A DNA stretch of 46,286 nt from Candidatus Berkelbacteria bacterium Licking1014_7 (GTDB lineage Bacteria; Patescibacteriota; UBA1384; GWA2-35-9; CG2-30-39-44). The DNA lies in assembly GCA_007376535.1 (NCBI GenBank), contig VMGK01000009.1:1-46286 (forward strand), given 5' to 3'. A program made the translations under genes and the position numbers. Below are positions 7,723 to 18,365 of the stretch, one piece after another (the first letter of the stretch is position 1; each line of letters opens with the position of its first letter). The notes under the pieces were generated by a model. That model was given only the letters and a program-made list of their open reading frames with translations, was not told where the DNA came from and made no database searches.

Positions 7723-10700
7723 TCATTTGACATTTGCCTGCCCCGTTGCGATAGCTTTCGGGGGAACAATTTGGATTTTGACATTCATTTGCCTTGCCCC
7801 GAAAAGCGCTTTAAATTCCTCTCCCTCAATCGTTTCTTTAATCAAAAGTATTTTAGCGATTTTATTTAATTTATGACGATGCTTTTGCAAAATGATTTTG
7901 GTTTTTTTCTCTGCCTCGCAAATAATTTTTGAAATTTCGTCGTCAATTTTCGCCGCGATTTTTTCACTATATGTTTTATGCTCAGCCAATTCCTTGCCTA
8001 AAAATATCAGTTCTTCGCGCTCGCCGAGTGTCATTGGACCAAGTTTATCGCTCATCCCGTAACGGGTTACCATATCGCGCGCAATTTTGGTCGCCTGTTT
8101 CAAATCATTTGACGCGCCCGTGGTAACGGACTTAAAAATCAATTCTTCCGCCACCCGTCCGCCTAACATTTGGCTGATTTGATCTTCAAATTTTTCTTTT
8201 GAATATAAATGTATATCCTCGCCCGGCAAACTCCAAGTATAACCCAGCGTCAGACCGCGTGAAATAATTGAAATTTTATGCACTGGATCAGTGCCCGGTA
8301 AAATATGTCCGACAATCGCATGCCCGGCTTCATGATAGGCAATAATTTCTTTTTCGTGTTTTGACAATACCCGCGATTTTCGCTCAGGTCCGAGCAAAAC
8401 CTTTTCCACTGCCCAATGCAAATCGCTTTGCGAAATTTCTTTTTTATTATTGCGGGCAGCGAAAATCGCCGCTTCGTTCACCATATTCTTGAGATCTGCG
8501 CCACTCATTCCAGCAGTTCCCGCGGCAATTTTTCCGGTATCAATTTTTTTTGCCATCGGTTTTTTCTGATAATGAATTTTCAAAATCTCCTCGCGCTCTT
8601 TTTTGTCTGGTAAATCCAAAATTACCCGGCGATCAAATCTTCCCGGTCGAAGCAGCGCCGGATCAAGCACATCGGGACGGTTGGTATTCGAAGCGAGAAT
8701 AGGTTTTTCTCCTGCAAAAAAAGCCTCATTTTCACATCCGCACAAGTCGTAAACAAATCCATTAAATGGCAGTTTGGTTACCTTTTTTACAAGGGCTAAT
8801 GGATGTAAACTCCATTGTCTATCTAAGTTATTAAAAGGATTAGTTGTTTTCCAGAATTCTAAACGATAAGCTTTTGATTTTTTAAGCGGCTTTCCATTTT
8901 TAATTCTTCTTCCCTCCCGCGCTTCAAATTCACTAAAAGAAGGCTCGAAACCATGCATTCTCGAAAGCCAGTTCAACTCAAGAAGCAACTGTTTGCTCAC
9001 AGAGATTAAAACTAAATTTCCCTTATTCTTGCCTTTCTTTACAAAACAGCCATCTCCATTAGCATAACCCTTCAAGAAATCAACAAAATATTCTTTCGGC
9101 GCTTCAAAAAGAAAAGCTGGTAAATGTTTATTGTGTGCTCCTTGCCCACAATGATAAGCAAAAAATTCAGCCAAAGGTTTAGAATAATAAATAATATTTA
9201 TGGCGGTTTCCCGATGGTAAATTTTATCCGGCTCTAATCCAAAGATTTCTTTCATTAAAATTTTTATATCTTTAATAATTTCTATTTCATGACTTCCGAG
9301 ACAAAAATCCAATTCCTTACGAGAATACCCTTCGGCTACATAATAGCCAAAAAGACGCATTAGATTTGGGGTTACTTTTACCCTTTCTGGTAATACATCT
9401 TTATGCTGATAATAATTACGGCTTAAAACTCTTGGCTCGCAAATTCCCTGTTGCCATTTGCCAATTGTTCGTTGAGAAAACCCAACTTCTTCCCCAAGTT
9501 TAGTTTGAGAAATCGTGTTAGTCTGAGCTAAAACATATTGATAAATATTTTTTATTGGTTCGGACTTCACAAAGAGTGGCTGCCAGAGTGGGAGCTCAAG
9601 ATTAAATTCAGAATTAAATTCACATGATTTAATTCTCCGAAAACCCTTTCTTTTTTTACCCTCTTTATTAGGAAAACCTACCAAAACATCCCTCGGATTC
9701 ATTTTACAAACATATTTTTTCTTTATAATACCATCCGATGTTTTCACAAAAAGCGAGTGATTGCCGGTAGTTCTGATTTTCCCGCCCAGATACTCAATTT
9801 CATAGATTTCGTTGACCTTGTGGCGAAAAACGCTCTTTACCGGCATAAAAGCGCTCTTACCAAAGTACAGATTATTTTTAAGCAATCTATTGCGGCTGGT
9901 TTTTTTCTCAAATCCCAGAACCTCTATTCCTGAAATGGATTTTTCTATCCCTTCTTCGCCCGTCCGATAATAATCATCAACAAATTCTCCAATGGAAATC
10001 AACTTTACTCCCTGACGAGGATCCCTGATTAAAATTGCCGTATCGCCGGTTACGCTGGCCGCTACAACTACCACTTTGCTATCTACTTCAAATCCATCCA
10101 TTTCAACCAAAATTTGATTTAAGGTCTGCTCCCGTTCATCGTGCGACCCGCCCAGCCCTGACCCCCGTTGGCGACCGATAGCATCTAATTCGTCAATAAA
10201 TAAAATTGCCGGTGCGTTCTTTTTGGCTTTTTGAAAAATGTCGCGCGTGCGCGCCGCGCCCACGCCCACAAACATTTCAACAAATTCAGACGCAGAAACC
10301 GAGAAAAACGGCACCCCGGCTTCGCCTGCCACAGCGCGGGCAATCAAGGTCTTTCCTGTTCCAGGCGGACCAACCAATAAAACCCCTTTGGGAATCTCCG
10401 CCCCCAGACGCAAAAATTTTTGCGGATAACGCAAAAATTCCACCACTTCTTGCAGTTCCTGCTTTGATTCCTGCGCCCCTGCCACATCTGAAAAAGTAAT
10501 TCTATTTTTTCCCTCGTAGAGTTGAGCGCGCGACTTGCCAAAATTCATCGCGCGCATATTGGCGCCTTGCGCGCCTTTAAGCATAAAATATAAAAATCCC
10601 GCTACCAATAAAAATGGTAAAATAACTGTCAGGAAGGTTGGTAAAAAACTGCCTTTTTCTGGATCAATAACTTCAATTTTAACCTTGTCCGCAGTAATTT

Positions 10701-10947
10701 CATAATCAGATAATTTTGCGCCGCTCTCTAAAAAAGCCGAGAATTTTTTGTCCTGATTGTCAGTTGCCACCACTTTACTTTTATCTACTGATAATTCTTT
10801 TATCTCGCCAGACGCCACCATATTTTTAATCTGACTGATAGAAACATTTTCAATATTGGGCGCGCCCGGATAGCCGTACTGATAAAGCGCGATTATTCCC
10901 CCAACAATCAGAATTGTAATAATTATTTGTTTAATTTTTGGGTTCAT
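7723..10947 (-). CDS. ftsH: ATP-dependent zinc metalloprotease FtsH, interrupted in frame by an intein
   Basis: [52 protein letters not shown]; 1074 aa because of the intein. Confidence 0.96.
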   Translation of the reverse strand: MNPKIKQIIITILIVGGIIALYQYGYPGAPNIENVSISQIKNMVASGEIKELSVDKSKVVATDNQDKKFSAFLESGAKLSDYEITADKVKIEVIDPEKGSFLPTFLTVILPFLLVAGFLYFMLKGAQGANMRAMNFGKSRAQLYEGKNRITFSDVAGAQESKQELQEVVEFLRYPQKFLRLGAEIPKGVLLVGPPGTGKTLIARAVAGEAGVPFFSVSASEFVEMFVGVGAARTRDIFQKAKKNAPAILFIDELDAIGRQRGSGLGGSHDEREQTLNQILVEMDGFEVDSKVVVVAASVTGDTAILIRDPRQGVKLISIGEFVDDYYRTGEEGIEKSISGIEVLGFEKKTSRNRLLKNNLYFGKSAFMPVKSVFRHKVNEIYEIEYLGGKIRTTGNHSLFVKTSDGIIKKKYVCKMNPRDVLVGFPNKEGKKRKGFRRIKSCEFNSEFNLELPLWQPLFVKSEPIKNIYQYVLAQTNTISQTKLGEEVGFSQRTIGKWQQGICEPRVLSRNYYQHKDVLPERVKVTPNLMRLFGYYVAEGYSRKELDFCLGSHEIEIIKDIKILMKEIFGLEPDKIYHRETAINIIYYSKPLAEFFAYHCGQGAHNKHLPAFLFEAPKEYFVDFLKGYANGDGCFVKKGKNKGNLVLISVSKQLLLELNWLSRMHGFEPSFSEFEAREGRRIKNGKPLKKSKAYRLEFWKTTNPFNNLDRQWSLHPLALVKKVTKLPFNGFVYDLCGCENEAFFAGEKPILASNTNRPDVLDPALLRPGRFDRRVILDLPDKKEREEILKIHYQKKPMAKKIDTGKIAAGTAGMSGADLKNMVNEAAIFAARNNKKEISQSDLHWAVEKVLLGPERKSRVLSKHEKEIIAYHEAGHAIVGHILPGTDPVHKISIISRGLTLGYTWSLPGEDIHLYSKEKFEDQISQMLGGRVAEELIFKSVTTGASNDLKQATKIARDMVTRYGMSDKLGPMTLGEREELIFLGKELAEHKTYSEKIAAKIDDEISKIICEAEKKTKIILQKHRHKLNKIAKILLIKETIEGEEFKALFGARQMNVKIQIVPPKAIATGQANVK
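8686..10056 (-). mobile_element. Intein (457 aa) with a LAGLIDADG-type homing endonuclease, inserted before the FtsH second region of homology
   Basis: Extein junctions VVVVAA | [10 protein letters not shown] ... [24 protein letters not shown] | TNRPDVLD. Block B-like TTGNHSLFV; endonuclease motifs [14 protein letters not shown] and [12 protein letters not shown]. Confidence 0.93.
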
Positions 10948-11392
10948 ATTTTTTAAATAATAATTAAGAATGCCTGCCCTGCCAGAATGAAATCTATTTG
11001 CAAAAGAGGAATAATCACCTATTTTTGCAAAAGATTGAACGACGGCGGGGTAGAATTAAGAAATTAAATTACAATCTAACGAATAGCGAATAGCGAATAA
11101 CTAATAACCACAACTAATAACTATATTATCTGTCTGCGGCAGACAGGTCTGCTTAACTTTTTCTTTTGTTTTTCATAGTTAGAAAGTTTTGAGCTATGGT
11201 TATTAGCTATTAGTTTTGCGATATTAGTTATTGACCCCGTATAATCGTGAAGGGATTTGTTCGCCGTTGGAATTTTAGTCATTGGGATTTGATTAAAAAT
11301 TAGGAATTAAAAATTAGAAATTAATTTTATGAAGAAATTGTAAAACCAAATAATGAATGGTGAATTTTACTTATCCCGTTTAAAATGCGCTT

Positions 11393-11464
11393 TGCCAGTA
11401 GGAGGAATTGAACCTCCGACCTAGGGTTTATGAGTCCCTCGCTCTGCCACTGAGCTATACTGGC
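11393..11464 (-). tRNA. tRNA-Met (CAT), elongator type
   Basis: Cloverleaf GCCAGTA...ACTCATAAA...GGAGGTTCAATTCCTCC TACTGGC-A; CCA not encoded. Confidence 0.85.
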
Positions 11465-11529
11465 TCGCCACGGCGAGTCCCGAAGGAAATTTGAGAGTCT
11501 ACGCTCGACAAATTTCCAAGGGGCATATC

Positions 11530-11994
11530 TCAATATGAATATATAACAGAAAACCTCAGATTTTTTCGTTCCTTATATTTTATCCAATCCAGCCATTGAT
11601 TTTGATGCCTTGCCCAAATCCCTAATTGTTCACCGGCTATTTTTTGTCTAGTTAAAAACATTCTCCACTCATTCAGTCCCGCATAAATGACTAAATTATC
11701 TACTCTGTCCAAAATGATATATTTTTTTCCTTTGTAGTGTTGCCATATTGTTCCCTTATAGAAAATTAATTTTTCCTTGTTGGCTCGGCTGAACTTCTTG
11801 GTTTTTTTCTCTTGTGCCATAGCTTCTCCTCGAGTAGGATACTGTTTTATCCAAACTGGCTGACACGGTCGCCTTTGAGCGGTGAAATCAGCGGCATCTT
11901 TTTGATTATGTCTTTTGATTCTGTTTTTTAGATTATCTGTTGAGCCAACATAATAAGAATTATCTGAACAATTAAGAATGTAAGTATAATACAT
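11530..11994 (-). CDS. GIY-YIG domain protein
   Basis: MYYTYILNCSDNSYYVGSTDNLKNRIKRHNQ... GIY-YIG motif. Confidence 0.85.
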   Translation of the reverse strand: MYYTYILNCSDNSYYVGSTDNLKNRIKRHNQKDAADFTAQRRPCQPVWIKQYPTRGEAMAQEKKTKKFSRANKEKLIFYKGTIWQHYKGKKYIILDRVDNLVIYAGLNEWRMFLTRQKIAGEQLGIWARHQNQWLDWIKYKERKNLRFSVIYSY

Positions 11995-12093
11995 TTGTTT
12001 TTGTCCTTCACAAGATTTTTGATCTTGACCCCTCGCAGAGTGTTCGATCTATAAATCTCCACTCTGCTTCGGGATACATTTCCGATAGAAATG

Positions 12094-12167
12094 TAGCGGG
12101 GGCAGGATTCGAACCTGCGACCTCAAGGTTATGAGCCTTGCGAGCTACCGGACTGCTCCACCCCGCG
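12094..12167 (-). tRNA. tRNA-fMet (CAT), initiator type
   Basis: CGCGGGGTGGAGCAGTCCGGTAGCTCGC...CTCATAA...CCCCCGCTA, with the unpaired first acceptor position (C1:U72) typical of initiators. Confidence 0.88.
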
Positions 12168-12231
12168 AAATATTGTCCCCCTCATATCAACTCTCTCAAC
12201 TTTTTAAGTATAACCCTAAACCAATCCTTTT

Positions 12232-12672
12232 TCAACCCTTTTCAAAAAATCTAATCTCTGGCAGTCGCTCGCGGTGAAAAATTAGATTATACCATAATTG
12301 ATAGTTGGGCGCTGGCTGACTCATCTCTGTTTGTTGCTGCTGCTGAATATCAGTTTGCCCATTTTTATTTTCCGGACTAACCAAAATCGTCTCGCCCTCT
12401 TTTTTCATCCCCAACCGCTTGCGCGCTTCAATCTCCTTAAAGGTCTTTGTCTGATAATAAATCAGCAGATTGCTTAAATTGTAATTTTCAATCTTTAATT
12501 GCCTAATCTCGTCTTGATACTTTTGAATTTCTTGATTGGTCTTGTAATTTTCATTAATTTTTTTGACCACCACAAAACCAGAATAAATCACTAATGCCAA
12601 AATCAATAATTGATATAAAAAAATCGCGATTTTTTTTGCGACGGCTGAAAAATCAAATTTTAACTTTTTCAT
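12232..12672 (-). CDS. Septum formation initiator (FtsB/DivIC-like) coiled-coil membrane protein
   Basis: N-terminal TM, coiled coil, then ARKRLGMKKEGETI, typical of the DivIC/FtsB family. Confidence 0.75.
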   Translation of the reverse strand: MKKLKFDFSAVAKKIAIFLYQLLILALVIYSGFVVVKKINENYKTNQEIQKYQDEIRQLKIENYNLSNLLIYYQTKTFKEIEARKRLGMKKEGETILVSPENKNGQTDIQQQQQTEMSQPAPNYQLWYNLIFHRERLPEIRFFEKG

Positions 12673-12828
12673 ATTTTCATTATAAAGGGGATTAAACCGC
12701 CGGGCAAGCCTGTGTCTATAAGAAACGGGCTGCGCCCTCTTGTAAAAACAAATTAGCGGGCAGATGTTCTGCCCGCTAATTTTAAATCCTTTTTAAATCC
12801 GTCTGAGTCCTCCCGCAATTCTACCATT

Positions 12829-15411
12829 CTACCACCGACCGTTATTTTTTCCGCCTTTCTTTTTGGTTTTCTTTACACTTGTCTCAGCCCCTTCTGGTTT
12901 TGACACCCACCATTCATACAGATAATACCCGCCGATTCCCGCTGCAATCGCTATCACTAAAATTACCAATGCCACTATCAGCCGCTTTCTGTCTGTGTCT
13001 GTCGCGCTCGCGCCATTTTCATCCTCCGCGCTTTTCACCTGCTTAACGGGCTCTTCTGTTTTGACTAACTCTTCTGTTTTTTTGTCATTAACCACCTCGG
13101 CTACTTTAGCGGAAACTTCAGTGGACGCTAATACCACCGTTGCCGTTGGTAAAGTAGTGGGCGCGCTTGGGTTGGTCGCGGCTGCAACAATCGCAAAAGC
13201 GCTAATATTGCCTGCTTTATCTTTGGCGCTAACGGCAAATTCATATTCTGTGCCATCATTTAATCCTGAAATCGTGGTTTCTGTTTTATCTTTTGAAACT
13301 TCAGCTTGGCTATAACTGCTGATAGACGACTTGACGCGATATCTAATAATGTATGACACCGCATCGCTCACCGTATTCCATGACAATTTAACTTGCTGGT
13401 CGCCTGACTCTGCTTTGAAATTAGCCGGCGCTTCTGGAGCGGTGATATCAGCCGCAATCACGATGGGGGTTAGACGGCTCACTATCACTTCTACATAACC
13501 CTCATATCCATTAAAATTCGTGGTATTTACCACTGCGCCAGCATACGACAGCCATTTTTGCAAATCCGAATCATAATAATACATACCAACAATTTGCGAT
13601 TCATTAGTAATTCCCGCTTTCATCAAAGACGGCTGAGTATAATAAATTCTGATAGTTGACGGAAATGCGGTATCATTATCCAATGAAAAATCATAATAAT
13701 TTCCACCAACCACAACTATTCCCTGATTTTCAAGCAGTGTCCCGGGATTTGATTTATAAGTGGCGATTGAGGCAAAAACCGTTCCTTGCGTTTGACTTGA
13801 AACCGTCATTTCCGCGCCGTATTCCGCTGTAGCGTTAAGTTGCCCGCCCGCAGAAAGTATAGCAGTAGTCGGGATATTTATCTCGTCATTAACCAATCCG
13901 GCGATATAAGTAATGCTGTCAAAAATTTCATCCGCCGATACATTGCCGGCTCTGTCTTTCAACTGCACATACACCTGTTTGCTTCCGCTGGCAGATGACA
14001 AAGTGAAATTTTTGGAGGTGCTGAAATTCTCCCAAGCCGGCGCGCCGGCGGAAAAAGTTTTATCCTCTGAAATCCGCATCTCGTTTATCCCGGCTGTCGC
14101 GTCATAGCCAGTGATAGTCAAAACTACCTCGCGGCTGTGAGTCGCCGGCTTGCCGGAATTGACCACAATCGTGCCGGTAGGCGCGGTTGTGTCATAAGTG
14201 AAAGTCGCGGTTGAAGTCGCCTCGGTATTGCCGGCTTTATCCGTGGCTTTGGCTTTAATTTCATAGGTAACGCCGTCTGTCAAATTGGCTTTATCCAAAG
14301 CGTACGACCAGCTTTCAGCGCCGGCGGCAGTCAATTCACTGCTGGCGACTCCCCAGCCAGTTCTGTTCCAGTATTGTAAATCTGACATTCTTTGAAGGGT
14401 AATTTTAACCTGATTTATGCCAGATCCAGCATCGCTGGCAGTGCCGCTAATCCCTATCCAAGTATTGGGACCATAAAAACCGTCAGTGGCAACGGTGGAT
14501 GTAGGCGCGGCTGTTTCATTGATAATGGAAATTTGAGTCAGCAATGATTTCGTCTGAATGCCATTTTCAACAGTTAAACTAAAATTATTGGTTTGATTGG
14601 CGGTTAAATTAACTATAAAGGAAAAGGTGCCGGTAGCGGCATCGCTTGTCTGGCTTGACAATTCGGTTCCGTTTTGGTCATAAATTCTGATCGTCCGATT
14701 TTTAGTCGCCTCGCCAGAAATCGTATAGGTATTTTCCTTAGTATATGCTGGGGATGTCGGCAACACGAAAACGAACGACGGCACATTACTTTCGCCGGGC
14801 GTGGGGTAGCCGCCATTCGCAGTTCCTCCCGCACCCAAAGCTGAAAACATCACCCAATCACTGGCGCTATCAGTGTCCTTGCCGTCCGGCACCCGCCCCC
14901 AAGAGACATAATTTGCAGGATTTGCCAACACACCGGTAGTCCCCCAGTTAATTTGATCAATAATGTCGGTATTTGCTGAAATGCTGGTTGAAATATACGC
15001 ACTTCCATTATTAACCAGCATATTTCCAGAGGAGGCAGAATAAGTTGCATCAAGATTCACTGTACCGTTGTATCCGCTTGAAGGACCAATCAGAAAAAAA
15101 CCGTTCGCAGAAATGGTCGTATTTATAAAAGTAAGTGTTCTATTCTCATCATTGCCAGTGCTACTTACTATATGAATTTTTAATGGCAGAGCAGACAAAT
15201 CTATGGGTGAAGCAGTCGGGTTGTACAATTCAATAAACTCGTCATCGGCACTACTTCCTGCTATACGAATTTCATTGATAACTATTGTATTTGCTGCTTG
15301 TGCTGTCTGCGCCGCCAGGCCCAGATTCGCCAATCCGCTCATTTGCAAAACCAAACCCAGCATAGACAGATGTATAAAAAATCGTTTTATCTTTTTCATA
15401 ATTTTTCTCAT
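12829..15411 (-). CDS. Large secreted surface protein: lamin-tail-like domain, Ig-like domains, fibronectin III, C-terminal TM
   Basis: Signal peptide; INEIRIAGSSADDEFIELYNPTASPIDLS (LTD-like); APEAPANFKAESGDQQVKLSWNTVSDAVSYIIRY (FN3); C-terminal TM plus KKTKKKGGKNN. Confidence 0.85.
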   Translation of the reverse strand: MRKIMKKIKRFFIHLSMLGLVLQMSGLANLGLAAQTAQAANTIVINEIRIAGSSADDEFIELYNPTASPIDLSALPLKIHIVSSTGNDENRTLTFINTTISANGFFLIGPSSGYNGTVNLDATYSASSGNMLVNNGSAYISTSISANTDIIDQINWGTTGVLANPANYVSWGRVPDGKDTDSASDWVMFSALGAGGTANGGYPTPGESNVPSFVFVLPTSPAYTKENTYTISGEATKNRTIRIYDQNGTELSSQTSDAATGTFSFIVNLTANQTNNFSLTVENGIQTKSLLTQISIINETAAPTSTVATDGFYGPNTWIGISGTASDAGSGINQVKITLQRMSDLQYWNRTGWGVASSELTAAGAESWSYALDKANLTDGVTYEIKAKATDKAGNTEATSTATFTYDTTAPTGTIVVNSGKPATHSREVVLTITGYDATAGINEMRISEDKTFSAGAPAWENFSTSKNFTLSSASGSKQVYVQLKDRAGNVSADEIFDSITYIAGLVNDEINIPTTAILSAGGQLNATAEYGAEMTVSSQTQGTVFASIATYKSNPGTLLENQGIVVVGGNYYDFSLDNDTAFPSTIRIYYTQPSLMKAGITNESQIVGMYYYDSDLQKWLSYAGAVVNTTNFNGYEGYVEVIVSRLTPIVIAADITAPEAPANFKAESGDQQVKLSWNTVSDAVSYIIRYRVKSSISSYSQAEVSKDKTETTISGLNDGTEYEFAVSAKDKAGNISAFAIVAAATNPSAPTTLPTATVVLASTEVSAKVAEVVNDKKTEELVKTEEPVKQVKSAEDENGASATDTDRKRLIVALVILVIAIAAGIGGYYLYEWWVSKPEGAETSVKKTKKKGGKNNGRW

Positions 15412-15427
15412 TTTCTACTCCTGAAAC

Positions 15428-15484
15428 TTGACATACTCCAACCTGCAAACAGGTCAGACCTGTTTGCAGGTATAGATATGTCAA
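15428..15484. repeat. Imperfect palindrome (family 3)
   Basis: ttgacata...cctgcaaacaggtc-a-gacctgtttgcagg...tatgtcaa centred at 15456; same core as 31462-31524. Confidence 0.9.
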
Positions 15485-15582
15485 ATCCATAATTTGATTT
15501 ATTAAAACTACAAGACACTTTTGTCTTGAAATCTCCCCTTAGCAATCCCTCCTAATAACCTCCCAATAAAGTAAAGATATCC

Positions 15583-15712
15583 CGCACCCTTACGGCTGTG
15601 ACTATGAATTCGAGCGAAGGACTAAGTATCCCATAGCTTTGGTTTGTGCTTTCGGATTTTTTCCCTAAGAACTTATTCAAGCCCTAAGAAATGTTGCCAT
15701 AGGTAAAATCTA
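15583..15712 (-). ncRNA. Candidate structured 5' leader RNA upstream of the surface-protein gene (weakly GEMM/c-di-GMP-I-like)
   Basis: Minus-strand ATCCGAAAGCACAAACC...TATGGGATACTTAGTCC...CAGCCGTAAGGGTGCGGGAT, where ATCC/GGAT and GCAC/GTGC can pair; sits between a promoter-like element and the ORF. Visual resemblance only. Confidence 0.3.
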
Positions 15713-15740
15713 CACTAAATCGTATATTGAAAATTGTCAA
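15712..15740 (-). promoter_or_regulatory. Putative promoter for the surface-protein transcript
   Basis: TTGACA (15740-15735), 17-bp spacer, TAGTGT. Confidence 0.5.
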
Positions 15741-15780
15741 CCCCCTACTTTTTTTGCGATCGCAAGATGTATAAAAAAAT

Positions 15781-15808
15781 GCCCCGATATAATCGGGGCA
15801 TTTTTTTA
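15781..15808. terminator. Intrinsic terminator (likely downstream of the L,D-transpeptidase gene on the minus strand)
   Basis: gccccgat-ata-atcggggc flanked by A-rich and T-rich tracts. Confidence 0.85.
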
Positions 15809-15911
15809 TAAAACATCACATTCCTACCTCCTTTCGTTTTAAAAACTTGATTAGTTTTTAGTTTTATATTGTGGTTTTGAATTTTGAGATTTTAATTTTG
15901 GATTTTGAGAT

Positions 15912-17297
15912 TTATCTATGTATATAAACCGGTATCCCAATTTCTGCCCAATTATACACTTGCCCCGCATCGCCCACGCCCATGCGAACGCAACCATGCG
16001 ACACCGGCGTACCCAAGTGATTCTGCCCCTCTTTATACCCGTTTGCCCATTCTGGCAATTCATGCATACCATAGCGCGAACCAATAAACGCCATCCAATA
16101 AGGCATATATAAATTGTATTTCGCGCTATACGCCCGATCGGTTTTTGATAATATTTTATAAGTGCCAACCGGCGTGCTCATTCCTGATTTACCCGATGAA
16201 ATTAAATGCGCTCCCACTATTTGTTGACCGTCCATTTGATAAAGCGTTTGGCTCGACAAATCAATTTCAATATATTTCCCTTCATATAATCCGGGTGTAA
16301 AAGGTCGTTCCACCCGCGCGATTTTTCTTGGTTCAACTTGGGTATTTAACCCAATACTCATATTCTCGCCAAATTTCTGCTTTATTTCTGCGATCGCCGC
16401 ATCACGATCAATCACCAAGCCATCTCTTCCTTGTTTGGCAATTTCGCCATTTTCATAAATTTCTTTTGTCTGGGCTTTTATTTCAATTCCTTTTCCAATT
16501 TGATCAAGATATTCATTTATCCCTGCGTCATTAAACGAAATCGTTTTACCCTCAAATTTAATCCAAGACAACTTTTGCGCGATTGTTGAAACAAATGTCT
16601 TATCATTGTATTTGAAAACTACTTGCCCGTTCACCAACTCCATCGCTCTGTTTTTTACCGGCTCTAAATCAAATGTTGTAATCTTCGGATTGACGTTCAC
16701 GGTTTTTATTGCGATCGCTTCGGACTTGCCAAATATCAAAGGTTTCAAATCATTTTGCAACCAGTCCATATCAACCGCCTGACCGTTTTTATCAGAAATA
16801 ATTTTCAATTCTTCGCCGCTAACTTCAATCTTGCCGTCTTGCGCCTCTTGATAAATTTTTTCATCAAGAGAAGATATTGCCTGTTTGAATTTATTCTCAT
16901 CAATAGCAAATCCTAAGGTTATTCCCTTAGAACTGTTAAAATAATTACCGTTCCTGCCAACTTTATACGCGTCAGAGACCGCTTGCGCCACTAACGGTTT
17001 TATCCCTAATTCGTCAAGTGAAAACTCAGCCAACTTGCCGTTAAAAGACAAAACTATCTTTTCATCAGCACTAATTATCTGGCCGGAAAGTTTTTCAACC
17101 GCTTGATCTAAATTTTTCCCAACCAGACCGACCCCTTCCACTTTCACTAACGGATAAATTTTGTCCTCAAAGTATTTTTCAAATCCCAAAGCGCTGGCGC
17201 TAATACCCGCGCCCGCCAAAGACAAAATTAAACCCACTTCAAACGTCTTGATAACTGCCGGACTGGTTTTTTCTAAATGTAATTTGGTTATTTTCAT
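15912..17297 (-). CDS. L,D-transpeptidase (YkuD) with N-terminal peptidoglycan-binding/VanW-like region
   Basis: YMPYWMAFIGSRYGMHELPEW...HLGTPVSHGCVRMGVGDAGQVYNWAEIGIPVYIHR (SHGCVRM catalytic motif). Confidence 0.92.
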   Translation of the reverse strand: MKITKLHLEKTSPAVIKTFEVGLILSLAGAGISASALGFEKYFEDKIYPLVKVEGVGLVGKNLDQAVEKLSGQIISADEKIVLSFNGKLAEFSLDELGIKPLVAQAVSDAYKVGRNGNYFNSSKGITLGFAIDENKFKQAISSLDEKIYQEAQDGKIEVSGEELKIISDKNGQAVDMDWLQNDLKPLIFGKSEAIAIKTVNVNPKITTFDLEPVKNRAMELVNGQVVFKYNDKTFVSTIAQKLSWIKFEGKTISFNDAGINEYLDQIGKGIEIKAQTKEIYENGEIAKQGRDGLVIDRDAAIAEIKQKFGENMSIGLNTQVEPRKIARVERPFTPGLYEGKYIEIDLSSQTLYQMDGQQIVGAHLISSGKSGMSTPVGTYKILSKTDRAYSAKYNLYMPYWMAFIGSRYGMHELPEWANGYKEGQNHLGTPVSHGCVRMGVGDAGQVYNWAEIGIPVYIHR

Positions 17298-17393
17298 TTT
17301 TTTAGTAATGCTATGACTGAGGCACTTTTAACAATTTTAATATATTTTCTTGGATAATCGCTTAAAGTAATCTCAAAATGCAAATCTCGAATC

Positions 17394-17434
17394 TCCCGCC
17401 CGCCATCGCTACGCTCAGGCGTTAGCGGGCAGGC
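17394..17434. repeat. Dispersed GC-rich hairpin element (gcccgccatcgct...agcgggcaggc)
   Basis: Near-identical (2 nt shorter) to 39026-39068 and to the reverse complement of 23299-23341. Confidence 0.8.
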
Positions 17435-17616
17435 ATTGAATTTACAATGTTTCACTATAACAAACAGAAATGTTTGAAAATTGTGTTATTGAAAATTGAT
17501 TGAAAATTGAAAATTGAAAATTGAAAATTTCTATATAGATAGTTTTTAGTTTTACGTTATGGCTTTAACATTTTACATTTTAATTTTGAGTTTCTAATAT
17601 GTCTCGCTACGAAAAA

Positions 17617-18201
17617 TTATTCCGGAAGAAGTCTGATATTCAATAAATTCCTTATCATCTCTGTAACAGATAAATCAAATATATTATAAGAACTTGCCAT
17701 TTCTTTGCCCAGCATTAAAACCGTCACTGCACTGTCTGAACCATTGACCTTGCCAGTCGCAATTCCCACACCAATATTTTCATATTTTGGATTGAGAATA
17801 TTTTTTCTGTGCGACTCAGATACCATCCAAGCAGTAACAACTTCCGCGCTGTCAGTATAGTTTATGGCTAAATTTTCAGCAGCATAGCGATAATCATAAC
17901 CGCTTGACAAGATAAAATCCCAAGGAGAAACGCCATCAGGCGAATAGTGATCAAAATAATTATGTTCAATAATGTGGTGCGCCTTTGAGAGAGCGGCATT
18001 TTCCAAATGAACGTCAACCACCAGCTCAGAGAGATCAAAATTTTTTCTTTGATTATTAATTTTTTCAATAATATTTTCCGGCAAGTATTCCGTCTTGGCA
18101 GAAAAAGCGCGCGAAACAGTAAAAATTCCAGAAATCGCCACCAAAGAAGTCATCGCCAGCAGACTGAGACCAATTTTTGATTTTTTAAAAAAGTTAAGCA
18201 T
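17617..18201 (-). CDS. CAP/SCP (YkwD-like) extracellular protein
   Basis: NNQRKNFDLSEL...AHHIIEHNYFDHYSPDGVSPWDFI...AENLA...WMVSESHRKNILNPKYENIGVGIA. Confidence 0.9.
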   Translation of the reverse strand: MLNFFKKSKIGLSLLAMTSLVAISGIFTVSRAFSAKTEYLPENIIEKINNQRKNFDLSELVVDVHLENAALSKAHHIIEHNYFDHYSPDGVSPWDFILSSGYDYRYAAENLAINYTDSAEVVTAWMVSESHRKNILNPKYENIGVGIATGKVNGSDSAVTVLMLGKEMASSYNIFDLSVTEMIRNLLNIRLLPE

Positions 18202-18236
18202 TTTTTTGCCTAACCCTTTGTGCCAAGTATATATCT

Positions 18237-18265
18237 ATTATAACATATACTTTGGAAATTGTCAA
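18237..18265 (-). promoter_or_regulatory. Consensus sigma-70-like promoter of the CAP gene
   Basis: TTGACA-17 bp-TATAAT on the minus strand. Confidence 0.8.
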
Positions 18266-18306
18266 CCAAATACCCCGATACTTTTAACCTCCAAAAAATT
18301 CTATTC

Positions 18307-18332
18307 AAAAAAACGGAGATTGGCTATCTCCG
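18307..18332 (-). terminator. Intrinsic terminator
   Basis: cggagat-agcca-atctccg followed by ttttttt on the minus strand. Confidence 0.8.
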
Positions 18333-18365
18333 CATATATGATCACTCCCCATAGGGAGATTGTTG

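Noticed and set aside
7723-10947. FtsH long form as a fusion with an unrelated enzyme domain
   Set aside because: The insert has exact intein splice-junction residues and the extein reads as continuous canonical FtsH on removal.
15428-15484. Palindrome as a simple rho-independent terminator
   Set aside because: No T-tract follows on either strand and an almost identical core occurs at 31462-31524, favouring a dispersed element.
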